NCBI GenBank assembly: GCA_905215775.1
Contig: CAJMRM010000008.1
Span: forward strand, 3,573 to 67,572
DNA: 64,000 nt
Origin: an uncultured bacterium
Lineage (GTDB): Bacteria > Bacillota > Clostridia > Lachnospirales > Lachnospiraceae
Direction: 5' to 3'
Part shown: one piece after another, positions 16,962 to 27,500 of the stretch
Layout of the letters: each line of letters begins with the position of its first letter
How positions within the stretch are numbered: the stretch's first letter is position 1
Translations under genes and position numbers: made by a program
Notes under the pieces: model-generated
Seen by the model: the letters and a program-made list of their open reading frames with translations, nothing else
The model's database searches: none
What the model was told of the DNA's origin: nothing

Positions 16962-18860
16962 TCAGGCTCCCGGCCCCGGCTCATGGACAGCCTCCGTGGG
17001 GGCTCCCGGCCATCTGCCCGCCTCCGGATCCTCCATGGTACTCATCCCCGGCTCGGAAATATCCTCGCTCTCTTTTCCGGGATCCCCAATGTCCTCCCGG
17101 GGCTCCGCTTCTTCCGGGCCAGCGCTTTCAGCGGCGGCATCTGTGCCTGCCGCCTCTGAGGTCTCCGTTTCTTCCGATCCTTCCGGCGGCTGGGACTCGG
17201 CTTCTGTACTTTCCGGAGCCTCTGTCCCCTCCAGCTCCTCTTTACTGGTGACCAGCGCGCCGTTTCGGAATTCTCCCTCTTCCAAAAGCTTTCCGGTGGC
17301 GGCATCATAAGATGCTCCGCGGCCATGGTACGCGCCCAGAAGGAACTGTCCCTCATAGATTTTTCCGCCGGTGGTCCGGTCATACAGAACGCCTGTTCCG
17401 TCATAAAGACCATTTCGGAAGGTCCCCTCGTAGAGCTTCATGCCGGTAGCAGGATCATACTCGGTCCCGCTTCCCTCCAGGACTCCCTGAACAAAGCTTC
17501 CCTGGGCCGCCAGGCCGCCGGTGGCCTCATCATAAATCCGGCCCTCTCCTTCATACAGGTTCTTTACAAAGCCGCCTTCGTAGAGAACGACGCCCTCCGA
17601 TCCGTACAGGATTCCCTCTCCCTCATACGCTCCGGACAAAAAGCCTCCTTCATACAGGGGCATCTCATTGGCTCCATAGAGAACTCCGCCGCCCTCATAA
17701 AGCCCCTTTGCAAACGTGCCTTCATAAAGCAGCGTCCCGTCCTCATTGAAAAGCTTCCCCTCTCCTTCATAGAGTCCGCCGGAAAAGCCTCCCTGGTAAG
17801 AAGCGATCCCGTCCTCCCGGTACAGGGTCCCGTTTCCCTCATAGGCCCCATTTTCATAGCCCCCCTGGTAAAGCAGAGCGCCGCTTTCATAGTAAAGCGT
17901 GGTGGTTCCGGCAGAAAAAATATCTCCGCCGTACTGTCCCTCTTCCACCAGCCTTCCGGATTCATACATTTTTCCAAAGCCTTCGGCTTTTCCATCGTGA
18001 AAGCTTCCCTCATACACCAGGCGGCCTTCGGAATAAAGCCTTCCCTCTCCTTCATAAACGCCGGCGGAAAAATTTCCGTCATACTTTTTTCTTCCGTCCG
18101 CATCATACAGGACTCCGGCTCCCTCATAGAGTCCCCGGGCGTAGCCGCCTTCGTATTCCAGGCTCCCGTCCTCCCGGTATTTTTTTCCACTGCCTTCATA
18201 CAGGCCCGACACAAAGCCGCCTTCATAGGAGACCGTCTGGCCCTCGTAGTATTGGATCCCCTGGCCTTCCTCCTTGTTCATGGAAAAGCTTCCCTGATAC
18301 CGAAGCCCTCCGTCTTCATAATAGAGTTCTCCATAACCGTCAAAAACCTCCATCAGGAAGTTTCCCTCATACCGGCACTTCCCGTCATAGCCATACAGGC
18401 GTCCAAAACCGTTGATCCTGCCCTTATCCAGGCTTCCCTCAAAGAGCACGGTCCCGCTGTCCCGGTCCGTCAGCCTGACCTTTCCTGTATAGGAGGCGGC
18501 CACAGCCGAATCCACAGGCATGGTCCTTGTAAAAAAACGGGACTGGAGTACCGGCCACGCAAAATTTATGAACAGGGCCGGAAGGATCAGAGCTGCCAGG
18601 ATCACCAGGTACAGAAGCCTCCTGGCAATATAATGGCTTCCTCCGTCCACATACTCCGCCAGGGAGCTGGGCGGTTCCTTTAATTTTTTGATCTCCCCCA
18701 TGACGTCATTACTGGCTTTCCTTGCAATGGAGCTGGGCTGGGTAAACATCCGCACCGCACGCATGGCCGAGGTGACCGGCATGAAAAGCACCCGTCCCAT
18801 TCTTTTCAGACTGACGTCTATGGAATCCTTTAATTTTGACGGATCATCAAATTTCTTCAT
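16962..18860 (-). CDS. membrane-anchored MORN-repeat protein
   Basis: This 632-residue protein has a basic cytoplasmic N-terminus, one TM segment at about residues 84-108 (LLYLVILAALILPALFI) and then roughly sixteen MORN-type repeats of about 23 residues (consensus YEGxFxxGxYEGxGxLY) to about residue 540. The last about 90 residues are acidic, Glu/Pro/Ser-rich and probably disordered. MORN repeats form elongated beta sheets used for protein or lipid scaffolding. With one TM and a long repeat domain it could form a ring or stalk at the membrane. The start overlaps the stop of the pseudokinase-like gene (ATGA), so the two are probably made together. I infer an anchoring role for the contractile device. 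Confidence 0.75.
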   Translation of the reverse strand: MKKFDDPSKLKDSIDVSLKRMGRVLFMPVTSAMRAVRMFTQPSSIARKASNDVMGEIKKLKEPPSSLAEYVDGGSHYIARRLLYLVILAALILPALFINFAWPVLQSRFFTRTMPVDSAVAASYTGKVRLTDRDSGTVLFEGSLDKGRINGFGRLYGYDGKCRYEGNFLMEVFDGYGELYYEDGGLRYQGSFSMNKEEGQGIQYYEGQTVSYEGGFVSGLYEGSGKKYREDGSLEYEGGYARGLYEGAGVLYDADGRKKYDGNFSAGVYEGEGRLYSEGRLVYEGSFHDGKAEGFGKMYESGRLVEEGQYGGDIFSAGTTTLYYESGALLYQGGYENGAYEGNGTLYREDGIASYQGGFSGGLYEGEGKLFNEDGTLLYEGTFAKGLYEGGGVLYGANEMPLYEGGFLSGAYEGEGILYGSEGVVLYEGGFVKNLYEGEGRIYDEATGGLAAQGSFVQGVLEGSGTEYDPATGMKLYEGTFRNGLYDGTGVLYDRTTGGKIYEGQFLLGAYHGRGASYDAATGKLLEEGEFRNGALVTSKEELEGTEAPESTEAESQPPEGSEETETSEAAGTDAAAESAGPEEAEPREDIGDPGKESEDISEPGMSTMEDPEAGRWPGAPTEAVHEPGPGA

Positions 18861-19741
18861 GGTATTTCTGCCTCTGTATTCTTTCTGATCTCCAGATCCC
18901 CGATCCTTTCATATACCTGGGCTACAGGATCCGGCTGCAGGAGCTCGTAAACGGAATAAGCCAGATACCCGGCTGCCAGAAGGATCACTGCCAGCTTTGC
19001 AAATCTCATAAGGATTTTTCCCAGACCCTTGATCCTTTCCCAGAGCCGGAATGCAAAGCTGCGGCTTTCCAGAGCCGTCTCGTCCCTGTCCTTCCACTGG
19101 CGGCAGATGGTCTCCAGCCGTTCATAGACCCGGAGCACATTCTCAAATTCCCCATGGTCCAGTCCGTACAGGAAGCTCTCCATATCGGGAAATGCCCGTC
19201 TGGCCAGTTCAGGCTCAAACAATACCGCGAATACCTTCCCCATATCCCGGCAGGCCATGGAAAAATCCACCTCCTGCCAGGATAAAAAGTCTGAAAGCTC
19301 AAAATCAAAGCCAAAATCCATGGCGTCCGTCACCTTTATCCGCCCAGGCTCCATGGCCGCATGGATAAAATAGGGAGGAACGTTTCCCAGCACCAGATGC
19401 TCTGCCAGCTTCTCCGCAAGCACAAGCCGCTCTCCCAGCCGCAGCGCTTCTCCGGAAAGCCGCTCAGAAAGCGGGGTCCCGGAGCCGCAGTCCATAAATA
19501 CGGTCACACCCTCCGCATCCGTGGAATAATCCGCAAATTCCAGAAAGTCCCGGTTATGCACCTGCTCCATGAGATACCGGATCAGGGCGCCGCCGGTATG
19601 CTCCGCCGGGATCCTGAGAGCCCGGTATGTCCGGTCCGACGGCTCGTTCACGTCCCGGCAGATATGCTGTTGTAATCCCCGGTCCCCGCCCTTTACGGTA
19701 TAGAGGACCAGAAAGTCCCTGTCCAGAATATGGATGATCAT
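18857..19741 (-). CDS. pseudokinase-like protein with C-terminal TM anchor
   Basis: A 294-residue protein whose residues about 80-190 follow a protein-kinase C-lobe outline: a hinge-like GVTVFMDCGSGTPLSERL, a helix ERLVLAEKLAEHLVLGN, then FIHAAMEPGRIKVTD where kinases have HRDLKPxNIxVT, then MDFGFDF. The catalytic Asp of HRD is absent (HAA), and I see no VAIK lysine, so it would be inactive. Residues about 240-262 are one TM helix (LAVILLAAGYLAYSVYEL), with a short tail outside. A soluble pseudokinase followed by one TM recalls EssB/YukC of type VII secretion; this comparison is pattern-level only. It is coupled by overlap to the MORN protein gene and starts 3 nt after the preceding stop. Confidence 0.5.
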   Translation of the reverse strand: MIIHILDRDFLVLYTVKGGDRGLQQHICRDVNEPSDRTYRALRIPAEHTGGALIRYLMEQVHNRDFLEFADYSTDAEGVTVFMDCGSGTPLSERLSGEALRLGERLVLAEKLAEHLVLGNVPPYFIHAAMEPGRIKVTDAMDFGFDFELSDFLSWQEVDFSMACRDMGKVFAVLFEPELARRAFPDMESFLYGLDHGEFENVLRVYERLETICRQWKDRDETALESRSFAFRLWERIKGLGKILMRFAKLAVILLAAGYLAYSVYELLQPDPVAQVYERIGDLEIRKNTEAEIP

Positions 19742-19744
19742 GGT

Positions 19745-21469
19745 CTACTCCCTTACTATGACATAAAGTGACGCCCGCAGCTTCGGCATCTCCTGGCACC
19801 AGGCCTGGATCTCATAGACTCCCGGCTGGTTGGGCGCCGTATACATACCGTCCCGGCTTATAAAGCCGCCCTCCCTGGATCTTACCTCCCACAGGATCTC
19901 GGCTCCAGGAAGGTTTTCTGCCGCTGCCTCCAGATAATAGCTCTCCCGGACACGCATTTCCAGCTTCGATGGGCGGATAGAAAGCCTGGGTTCCCCCAAG
20001 GCGCCGTCCTTGTCCTGCTTTCCCATCACCGCGGTCCAGTGGACCCGGATCGTCTGCTGCCCGGTGGCCTCTAAAAGTCTGAGGCCGATCACAAAGCTTC
20101 CCCTGGAAATATCGGCCTTTGCAGCCAGCTCCGCCTTTGGCATCCCGTCCTCAAAGATCTCCGACGAGCCGAAAAGCATCTCCTTTTCCCCCTCCAGGGC
20201 AAGGCATATGGATACCTCCCCCAGGCCCAGTCCATGGACGATCTCATGGGAAAAGAACTTCTGGCCCCGCTTACCTCCGACGCCCAGCTGAAGCTCCACA
20301 GTTCCCTGGGCCCGCCGTTCCTCTCTTTCTTCCGCCGCAGGACGCAAAAGGGGCTCCCGGGACAGCCGTTTCTCCCCGGACTCCTTTTCCCTCTCTGCCA
20401 GCAGCGCCTTCAGCATTCCCATGGTAAGGAACGGAGTGTATACATATTGATCGAATGGCATGGGCTCCACCCGGTCGATCATATAAACATGGCCGGTCTG
20501 GATCAGCCATATTTTTGCCAGATAAATTCCCGGAGGATATGCGTTCTTCAGGACGTGGTCCATGGCCTCCCGGTAATGCCGCTCCTTCAGCACCTGATAC
20601 ACATCTTTTTTTACCACAGGAACGGCTGCGGCCATCTCCTTTGGAAGCTTCAGGCTTTTCCCTCCGCATTTTAAGCGGAACTTCTCTGGCAGCAGGGAAA
20701 ATTCCACGTCTCCCATTTCCACTGGGAATGCGTTTAAAATATAGGTAAGCTCCTTTACTGAATCCCTGGTCTCCAGCCGCTCTCTTATTTCAGCCCGGAA
20801 CCGGTTTTCGCCCTGGAAGGATGCGCAGGACAGCGTCTCCTCAAGCTCCATGGAAAGCTCCTTGCCGCTTCCCCGGTTTTCTATGATCAGGCGGACTTCA
20901 AATTCCTCTCCGCTCTTTACAAACCGCGGACACTGCTGTGTGATCCGTATTCCCTCATCCTCATAAAGAACCGTCCTTTTATGGAACATAGCATCCAGGG
21001 TATCGGAGGCGTCCTCCAGAGGACGGTCCGTCAGATACAGCCGGTAGCCTTCCCGGCATTTGTCGTATTCTGTACCCCCGTCCGTGGATTCCACTCCGGA
21101 AGCGATGCTGTGGGACGGCATGGTCTCCTTTTCATCGTATTCAATGCACAGATACACAAAATCTCTGTTCTTATCCTCCGAAAGCCGTGAAAAGCCATCG
21201 ATCTGCTCCAGCCGCACCACCGCCGGCCGCTCAGCCACGATCTCGCGTCCGGCTCCGTCCAGGGCAAGTCCTGCCTCCAGTGAGATGCTCTTCTCGTCGA
21301 TCCCCACAACGGTCAGGCCGGCTGCCACGCCAGAGCCGTGAAGAAACCGGTTGACCATGCGCCTTTTATCGTTAAAATATCTCTGTTCTGAGTTAAAATC
21401 CTGCTCCGTCAGAAGCTTTCCGTAATAATAACGATTCCTCTCAAACGGAAAATACTGAAGATTTTTCAT
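19745..21469 (-). CDS. LTEQDF-type CIS peripheral protein
   Basis: This 574-residue protein begins with FERNRYYYGKLLTEQDF followed by a helix (YFNDKRRMVNRFLHG) and GVAAGLTVV, a signature I associate with large proteins in CIS and phage-tail-like clusters whose exact role is not settled. The middle is mixed alpha/beta. The last about 80 residues (SIRPSKLEMRVRESYYLEA to the end) look like a bacterial Ig-like domain. No signal peptide or TM. It sits directly after the tail-protein-I-like gene, where fibre genes are found in phages and in Afp, so it may be an outer baseplate or receptor-binding part; this is inference. Confidence 0.5.
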   Translation of the reverse strand: MKNLQYFPFERNRYYYGKLLTEQDFNSEQRYFNDKRRMVNRFLHGSGVAAGLTVVGIDEKSISLEAGLALDGAGREIVAERPAVVRLEQIDGFSRLSEDKNRDFVYLCIEYDEKETMPSHSIASGVESTDGGTEYDKCREGYRLYLTDRPLEDASDTLDAMFHKRTVLYEDEGIRITQQCPRFVKSGEEFEVRLIIENRGSGKELSMELEETLSCASFQGENRFRAEIRERLETRDSVKELTYILNAFPVEMGDVEFSLLPEKFRLKCGGKSLKLPKEMAAAVPVVKKDVYQVLKERHYREAMDHVLKNAYPPGIYLAKIWLIQTGHVYMIDRVEPMPFDQYVYTPFLTMGMLKALLAEREKESGEKRLSREPLLRPAAEEREERRAQGTVELQLGVGGKRGQKFFSHEIVHGLGLGEVSICLALEGEKEMLFGSSEIFEDGMPKAELAAKADISRGSFVIGLRLLEATGQQTIRVHWTAVMGKQDKDGALGEPRLSIRPSKLEMRVRESYYLEAAAENLPGAEILWEVRSREGGFISRDGMYTAPNQPGVYEIQAWCQEMPKLRASLYVIVRE

Positions 21470-21487
21470 GGTCCTTTGTTCCTCCTT

Positions 21488-22600
21488 TTATCTGTCTTGG
21501 CCGCCCACAGACATGACGGTCAGAGCCTGACGGCCATTGAGCCTCAGGGGCTGATACATTCCGATGCGGCTGTTGATCCCCAGGTATGAATAGGTACCCA
21601 GAGAAAGAACGGGTTTTAACGGGATCACGCGCACCTCCATATGGGCCGGCTTCATCTGGCGGATAATGCATTTCAGCGCCTGGTAATCTCTGGCTGTGGC
21701 CACATACTGTTCCTTCACCAGGAGCACGAAGCTGTATGGATCATCTCCGTAAAGCTTTTCCGCCCGCTCTGCTCCATCCATATCGGAAAGGGGACCGCAC
21801 TCTGCGATCAGAGGCCGTTCTCCCGTATAAAGCTCCACCAGATCCATCATTCCCCGGACCGTTCCCGTTTCAGCAAACAGCCTGGGAGCCATCTGAAGCA
21901 GCCTTCTGAGCCTGTCTTCCGGCCATATATAAAAGTCCTCCAGCTGGAGCCAGCCTGCCAGCTCCTTAAGCCATTCCATATCCGTATCTGCCGGGTCCAT
22001 CAGACGGCTGCCGGTGCAGATCCGCCGGGTGAGGTCATCGTAAAGGCTTTGGAAGATTCCCAGATACCGTGCGGTAAATCCTGCCCCATTTTTTTCTCTT
22101 CTGTAAAGTCCCGGAAGGTAGGCGAGCCAGTCCTCCCTCGGAAAGTACACGATCATGTCCCGGACCTCCGGTCCCTCTCCGCCCTGGGCCGCCAGCTCCG
22201 CCATAAAAAACAGATACCGGCCCCGGAGCTCATGGAGCAGGATATCCTCGGGAAAAGCCGCCTCCTTTCTCAGGAAAGGCCGCAGCAGCTCCTTTTTTCT
22301 TTCCAAAGCTACTTCCCGGTCCCTCAGAAGCTCGGGGATCCGGTAATTCATGCCGCCGTCCGCAAATTCCAGACTGTCTGTACAGTAAAAGCTGTAATAC
22401 AGCGATGCTCCGCCTGGCCCCCTGCCGTTCAGGCAGAACCGGTGCCACGCCAGATCCTGCTCCCCTCCATCAAAGATACGAGAAATAAAAACGCCTCTTG
22501 TCTCCCCCGGAAGGAGCCTCAGGCTCCCCTGGGAAAATTCCGCCCCTTCCAGATATCCTCTCTTAAAATCCAGTTCCTTATTGACAACAAAATATTTCAT
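21488..22600 (-). CDS. phage tail protein I-like baseplate protein
   Basis: This 370-residue protein contains, from about residue 150, a segment typical of the tail-protein family of CIS and Myoviridae baseplates: LAYLPGLYRR, then LGIFQSLYDDL, WLKELAGWLQL and ETGTVRGMMDLVELYTG. Such proteins bridge the wedge and peripheral components. The N-terminal 140 residues are beta-rich and may add a separate domain. It follows the second wedge gene by 11 nt. Confidence 0.75.
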   Translation of the reverse strand: MKYFVVNKELDFKRGYLEGAEFSQGSLRLLPGETRGVFISRIFDGGEQDLAWHRFCLNGRGPGGASLYYSFYCTDSLEFADGGMNYRIPELLRDREVALERKKELLRPFLRKEAAFPEDILLHELRGRYLFFMAELAAQGGEGPEVRDMIVYFPREDWLAYLPGLYRREKNGAGFTARYLGIFQSLYDDLTRRICTGSRLMDPADTDMEWLKELAGWLQLEDFYIWPEDRLRRLLQMAPRLFAETGTVRGMMDLVELYTGERPLIAECGPLSDMDGAERAEKLYGDDPYSFVLLVKEQYVATARDYQALKCIIRQMKPAHMEVRVIPLKPVLSLGTYSYLGINSRIGMYQPLRLNGRQALTVMSVGGQDR

Positions 22601-22611
22601 ATACGACCGCC

Positions 22612-24474
22612 TTAATCATTCACTGACGTGTATTCGATCTGCTTCAAAAGAAACACTCCATTTTCCGGAGGGATCAGATCCCCTCCCTGATTCCGGCTCA
22701 CCGCCGTGCTCGAGGTCTCCAGGTTCAGGAGCCTCAGACGCCGTACACAGGGCAGGCTGTCGATCACACCGTACAGCTCCCCATAGGAAACCGGTTCGCC
22801 AAATGAAGTGCCCTGCCTGGAAAACCACCGGACTGCCGCCTCCCGGATCATGGTCTCCGCCTGGCGGAACTGCGGCATCACGGATACCTCCAGATACAGT
22901 CTCAGCTCAATATATTCCGGAGACACAAGCTTCAGCCTGGTGTCCAGAAGCCGGCGCCGGTCCAGGAAACGGTAAAGGTTGGTCCGATATCCTTCCGACA
23001 AAGGAAGGTTCCTCCTTCCGTCTCCCGGCCGTACCACTAGCACCACCTGGTTGGAACGGGCTGGAGCCGGCAGGACCTTTGAAGAATATAGGATGAGCCC
23101 AGGCGTTTCCATGGCTGCCTTCTCATAGTCGGCCGCTGTGACGGCCCGGAGCGGTGCAGGCCCCTCCGTCCCAAGGCGCAGAAGCGCCTTTTCCATGGTC
23201 TCCCGGTCTCGCCCCGGAGACGTGATCCTGTATACGAACAGTTCTCCTCCCCAGGCCGGGGCCTCCTCCGGCATCAGACGGGTGCCCTGGGTCACATTTC
23301 CCCGGCTCCCCTTCGTTTCCTCCATGGACAGCAGCCGGATCCGTCCCTCGGGAGGCATTCCGCAGAATCCGTCCCCAAAGCGGACGGTTCCCTGATCCTC
23401 GTCCACCTGGTAGCAGAGCTCCGAAGGGCCGCAGGAGGAAAGATCCCTGGTTTGCCTCCAGGGAACGAACTGTCCCGGAGCCAATACATCCTCCACCTCC
23501 AGCCGTACCGAAGCTGCCATCGGCTCCTTCCAGGGAAGGGCGTACTCCTGATCCGGGAAGCCGTTTCCATCGGCCACGATAAACGGCGTTCCATTGGTCC
23601 TCCACGTTTCCTTCTGGAGCAGGGCTACCTGGTTCATGGTGATCCCGGAAAGGAGCGGGGGAAGATCATATGTATTTTTATGAAGCTCTGCCCGAAGCGC
23701 ATAGTTTCCAGCGATCTCTCTTCCCCATTCCTCCGTCAGGGGCGTCATCTGGGCTTTAAAGGAAAATCCGATCCTTCCCCCAAAAAGAAGTCCATCGGTC
23801 TCATCATACAGAAGCTCTGCCGGCTCCCATCCATCCTCCGTGTGTACGCTCCACCGAACCTCTGTCAGGGGCGTAAAGGGCTCCCCCGGTCTCCGGGGAT
23901 TCCGCAGGCTCTCCTGCTTCTTTTCCATTTCCAGGAACATATGGTAGACCGTTTCCCTCTGCAGCGGCCGATCGTACAGAAATATGCAGGAATCACCGGG
24001 TGCCGGAGCCTTTCCAAAAGGATAGAAATACAGCCGGCCCATGGACTGCGGCCGCTTCAGGTCCGCCGCCTCTCCGGCCGTTCCATCCGCTCCCACATAT
24101 ACCGCCCCCGTAAGAGCGTCCGTAAGATTTTCTTCTTCTGCAGTTTCAAATATCATCCCCCCGGCCTGGAATCTGGCGCCTTTGGGAATGGACCGGTCTC
24201 CCGCAGGAGCTCCAAGGGCCAGCAGGCCGGCGGGACTTCTTCCCTCTCTTTCAAATCCAAGCAGTCTGAAAAACGCTTCATAGTGGGCATCCCCAAGCTG
24301 CTCCATATGAAACTGCTGATTCTCCTTCATCCATGCGAAAAGCTCAAGAAACGTCATCCCGGGATCGTGGTAATTATAATCCGTCCACTCGGGATAGATC
24401 CCCGCGATCAGGGTCCTGTACTCCTCGATCATATCCTGGAACTGGTCCGTATCGACTTGAATCTGAGGCAGCAT
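22612..24474 (-). CDS. baseplate wedge protein (Afp12-like, gpJ family)
   Basis: This 620-residue protein opens with YPEWTDYNYHDPGMTFLELFAWM, the hallmark of CIS putative baseplate assembly proteins equivalent to Afp12/Pvc12. Downstream are the beta-rich core and a baseplate-J-like segment near residues 430-560 (RAVTAADYEKAAMETPGL). Two wedge proteins of this type form the ring that holds the sheath closed and triggers contraction. GGAGGGAGGAACC lies before the ATG. Confidence 0.85.
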   Translation of the reverse strand: MLPQIQVDTDQFQDMIEEYRTLIAGIYPEWTDYNYHDPGMTFLELFAWMKENQQFHMEQLGDAHYEAFFRLLGFEREGRSPAGLLALGAPAGDRSIPKGARFQAGGMIFETAEEENLTDALTGAVYVGADGTAGEAADLKRPQSMGRLYFYPFGKAPAPGDSCIFLYDRPLQRETVYHMFLEMEKKQESLRNPRRPGEPFTPLTEVRWSVHTEDGWEPAELLYDETDGLLFGGRIGFSFKAQMTPLTEEWGREIAGNYALRAELHKNTYDLPPLLSGITMNQVALLQKETWRTNGTPFIVADGNGFPDQEYALPWKEPMAASVRLEVEDVLAPGQFVPWRQTRDLSSCGPSELCYQVDEDQGTVRFGDGFCGMPPEGRIRLLSMEETKGSRGNVTQGTRLMPEEAPAWGGELFVYRITSPGRDRETMEKALLRLGTEGPAPLRAVTAADYEKAAMETPGLILYSSKVLPAPARSNQVVLVVRPGDGRRNLPLSEGYRTNLYRFLDRRRLLDTRLKLVSPEYIELRLYLEVSVMPQFRQAETMIREAAVRWFSRQGTSFGEPVSYGELYGVIDSLPCVRRLRLLNLETSSTAVSRNQGGDLIPPENGVFLLKQIEYTSVND

Positions 24475-24504
24475 GGTTCCTCCCTCCTTCCGTTTTTTTA
24501 TAGT

Positions 24505-27500
24505 TTACTGTCCGGCCGTCTGGATCCGGATCTGATGGCAGCCGCCGAAAGGCAGAACGTAGGGATGCCGTCGGATCTCCTCCAGATCCACCTCCGGCCT
24601 GCCCGGTTCTCCCGGGAGGCGGCCAAAGGCCACAAGACTTTTTAAGCTCAGAAGTCCGGGCACCTTTTTGATCACCGTTTCCATCTGAAGACGGTCCGGC
24701 AGCGTACCGATCTGCCATCCCCTCCGGTCAAAGTTTCCCGTTACGGGATCCAGAAATTCCTCAAGCGCTTTCCCAATGGCCTCCCGGACCGGGAACATAT
24801 CGGAAAAGCCCTCCACCTCCGCAGTCACCAGCAGCTCGATCTCCACCATCAGCGGCTCCCGGATAAAAAGACTGTCCGGCGCCATTCCGGCCGGGAGACG
24901 CCCCATGAGATATTCGCGGATCTCCTGCCTCATATCTCCAAAGTCCGTCTCCCCCGCTCCTCTTCCTTTCTTTAAAACCACCAGTGTCACGGCCCCCGGC
25001 TGCCTTGCTCCGGAAAGATCCATTCCTGAAAAGCTGGCTGCCTTTTCTATATTTCCCACAGCCTCCATGGCCAGATCCACATAGTCCGATCCCGTCACAG
25101 CCCGGAAATGGTGCTTCAGCTCCCTTCCCGCCCGGTCCATGGCCTCTCCGGCCGTTTCCCGGTCACAGCCCCCGGACAGCGGAAGCGGATTAAAGGCCTC
25201 GTTTACAAACCCGGCCGACAGCTCCAGTCCATTGATCTCACCCGGCCCGAGACAGCAGAGGCTTCCTCCTCCCATGCTGTATTCCACCAGGATCCCGTCA
25301 AGGATCCCCGGCGCAGGGATGGCTCCGTGGACGCCCCCTCCAAACGTGAGGATCCCCTCATTGGCATCCAGCATATAGATCCGGTCTGCCGGGCCGTGGC
25401 GGAGAAAGCTTTCCGTTTCCTCCCACTGGATCCAGGTCTCCTTTACGGTTCCGTCTGCATCCCTGGTCTCCCTGAGCCTTCCCTCCTTCCGGAGTCCTTC
25501 CATCTCCTCTTCTCCCAGAATCCTGGATTCCAGGACCCACACCGAGGCCTCATGGATGTTCCGGTTCAGCAGCCGGAAGCTTTCTCCGCTGAGATAGCCC
25601 TCCATGGTAAAACGCTCGGAAAGCCCCCGCCGCACGGTCCGCACCCGCGCCGCATTGAGCCAGAACCGGCGGATCTCCGGAACGGCAATACCGCCCTTTC
25701 TGTAAGCCGCCTTCTCATCCCGGATGCGTATCCAGTAAAGCTCCCGGCCAAACAGCCTGAGAGGGTCTGCGTCTGCGATCCCCTGGAAGGTGAGCAGACC
25801 CGTCTTTTTGAGGTTCTCCGTTCCGTCTGCCGGATGCAGGTTCCTCCACTGTCCGTTCCGGTAGTATTCCCAAGCCAGCTCCGACGTTTTTTTCTGCAGA
25901 TCATGCTCCATGGCCCAGAGGATCCGCACCGGGCCCTGATCCATTCTTTCCCGGAACCCCAAATAAAGTGCAGGCTCTCTGTCGCCGGTGCCAAAAACGG
26001 GCCTGTGGGCCTTCATGGTCCCAAGGCACTGGTCTGCCGTTAAAAAACGCTCCTCCAGGTTGTTCTTTTCATAGAAAAATTCCGGTCTGCTGCTGTCGGA
26101 AGCGTACCGGTACCGGAGGGACACGCCTGAGATCACCGGAGCCATATAATATCCGCTGGTCTTAAAGGCATTGCTGATCTTCAGGATCCTGGCCCGGACT
26201 GCAAAGGTTTCCGCCGCCCCCACCAGGGCCCGCTCCATATCCTCCGGGCAGGTAAATTCCACCCGTTTCAGTTTTCTGTATCTTCCGTCAGAGGAATGAA
26301 AGATCCTGGAGTAAGCGGAGTCCGGGAACAGGCTGGTCCAGCCGCGCCCGTTATAATACTCCCATACCACCTCTTCAATGGCGATCTCATATTCTTTTTC
26401 CGGCCTTACCTCTTCCTTTGGCATGACCAGCTTCCATCGGATCGAATTCCCCTCCGCCGGCGGCGCAGCCGGAACTCTGGCAAATTCCTGTTCAAAGGCC
26501 AGCTCCACAACCGCGCCCTTTTTTCCGAGCACCTCTTCCGAAAGAAAATATATATCTCCGTAGACCGACGGCTGTTCCCCAAAGGCAAAGCAGGAGCCGC
26601 CGCGGCATTCCTCTCCGGCGGCGTTTATCAGCTCCGGAGCCATGGGGGGACATTCCGTCCATAAGAGCATCTCCTCAAACGCCAGCCTTTCAAACGGCTG
26701 TTTGTCATGGATCCGGCAGCCCAGCCAGTATGCTCTTTTTCCTGCCATCTCCGTTTCCTCCCAGAGGGGCATATCTGCCGTCTTTGTAAGAACCAGCCCG
26801 GAACCGGTAAGGACCGCCGGCAAAAAACAGACCTCCCCGGCTTCAGACAGGTAAAAAAATTCTGCCTTCTCCGGCTCCGTCATGGCCTGCAGGATCCCGC
26901 GTTCCACGGAAACCCCCTTTCTCTCATAAAAGGCCAGATGGATCCTGCCCCGGGTCCTTACTGAAAGAACGCAGGGATGGCCAAGGAAAAAAACGTGCTC
27001 CTGAAGGTTCGGGGCCTTTCTCATAAAGAGCGGGAAGCCGCCGCGGGCCCCTCCCCGCTCTTCCTGGGCCTCCGCCGGAGCTCTGTCATAATAAAGGCCG
27101 ATATAGTCCTCCTGGTCAGAGCTCTCGAACACCGCCTCCAGCGTATCGGGAGTTACAAATACGTCCTCCTCCGTTTCCACCGGGATCTTTTCCCCATATT
27201 CATCCTCGGAGTCCGCCTTAAGCGCAGTACCCGCCGGAAGACCGGCGCCGGCCGAGGCGCTGTCCGCCAGGCCAAAAACCGCATAGCCGCGGGCCGGAAC
27301 AGAGGCTTTCATGGAGGTGTTGAGGCAATTAAAAAAATCCGTCCGGAACTTTTCCGGCAGGGCCCGGTATTTCCGCTCTGTGGAATTCTGCATCCGGCCG
27401 TAAACCTGGGCCAGAGCCGTTCCGATATCCGGATTCTCTCTGTCCATGTGCCATTCCGGCGTATAGGCGGCCGCTTTTTTTTCTATTTCATCCATGATCT

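Noticed and set aside
17325..18683. Long plus-strand frame (452 codons) opposite the MORN gene
   Set aside because: A shadow produced by the repetitive MORN codons; no ribosome site and no family pattern.
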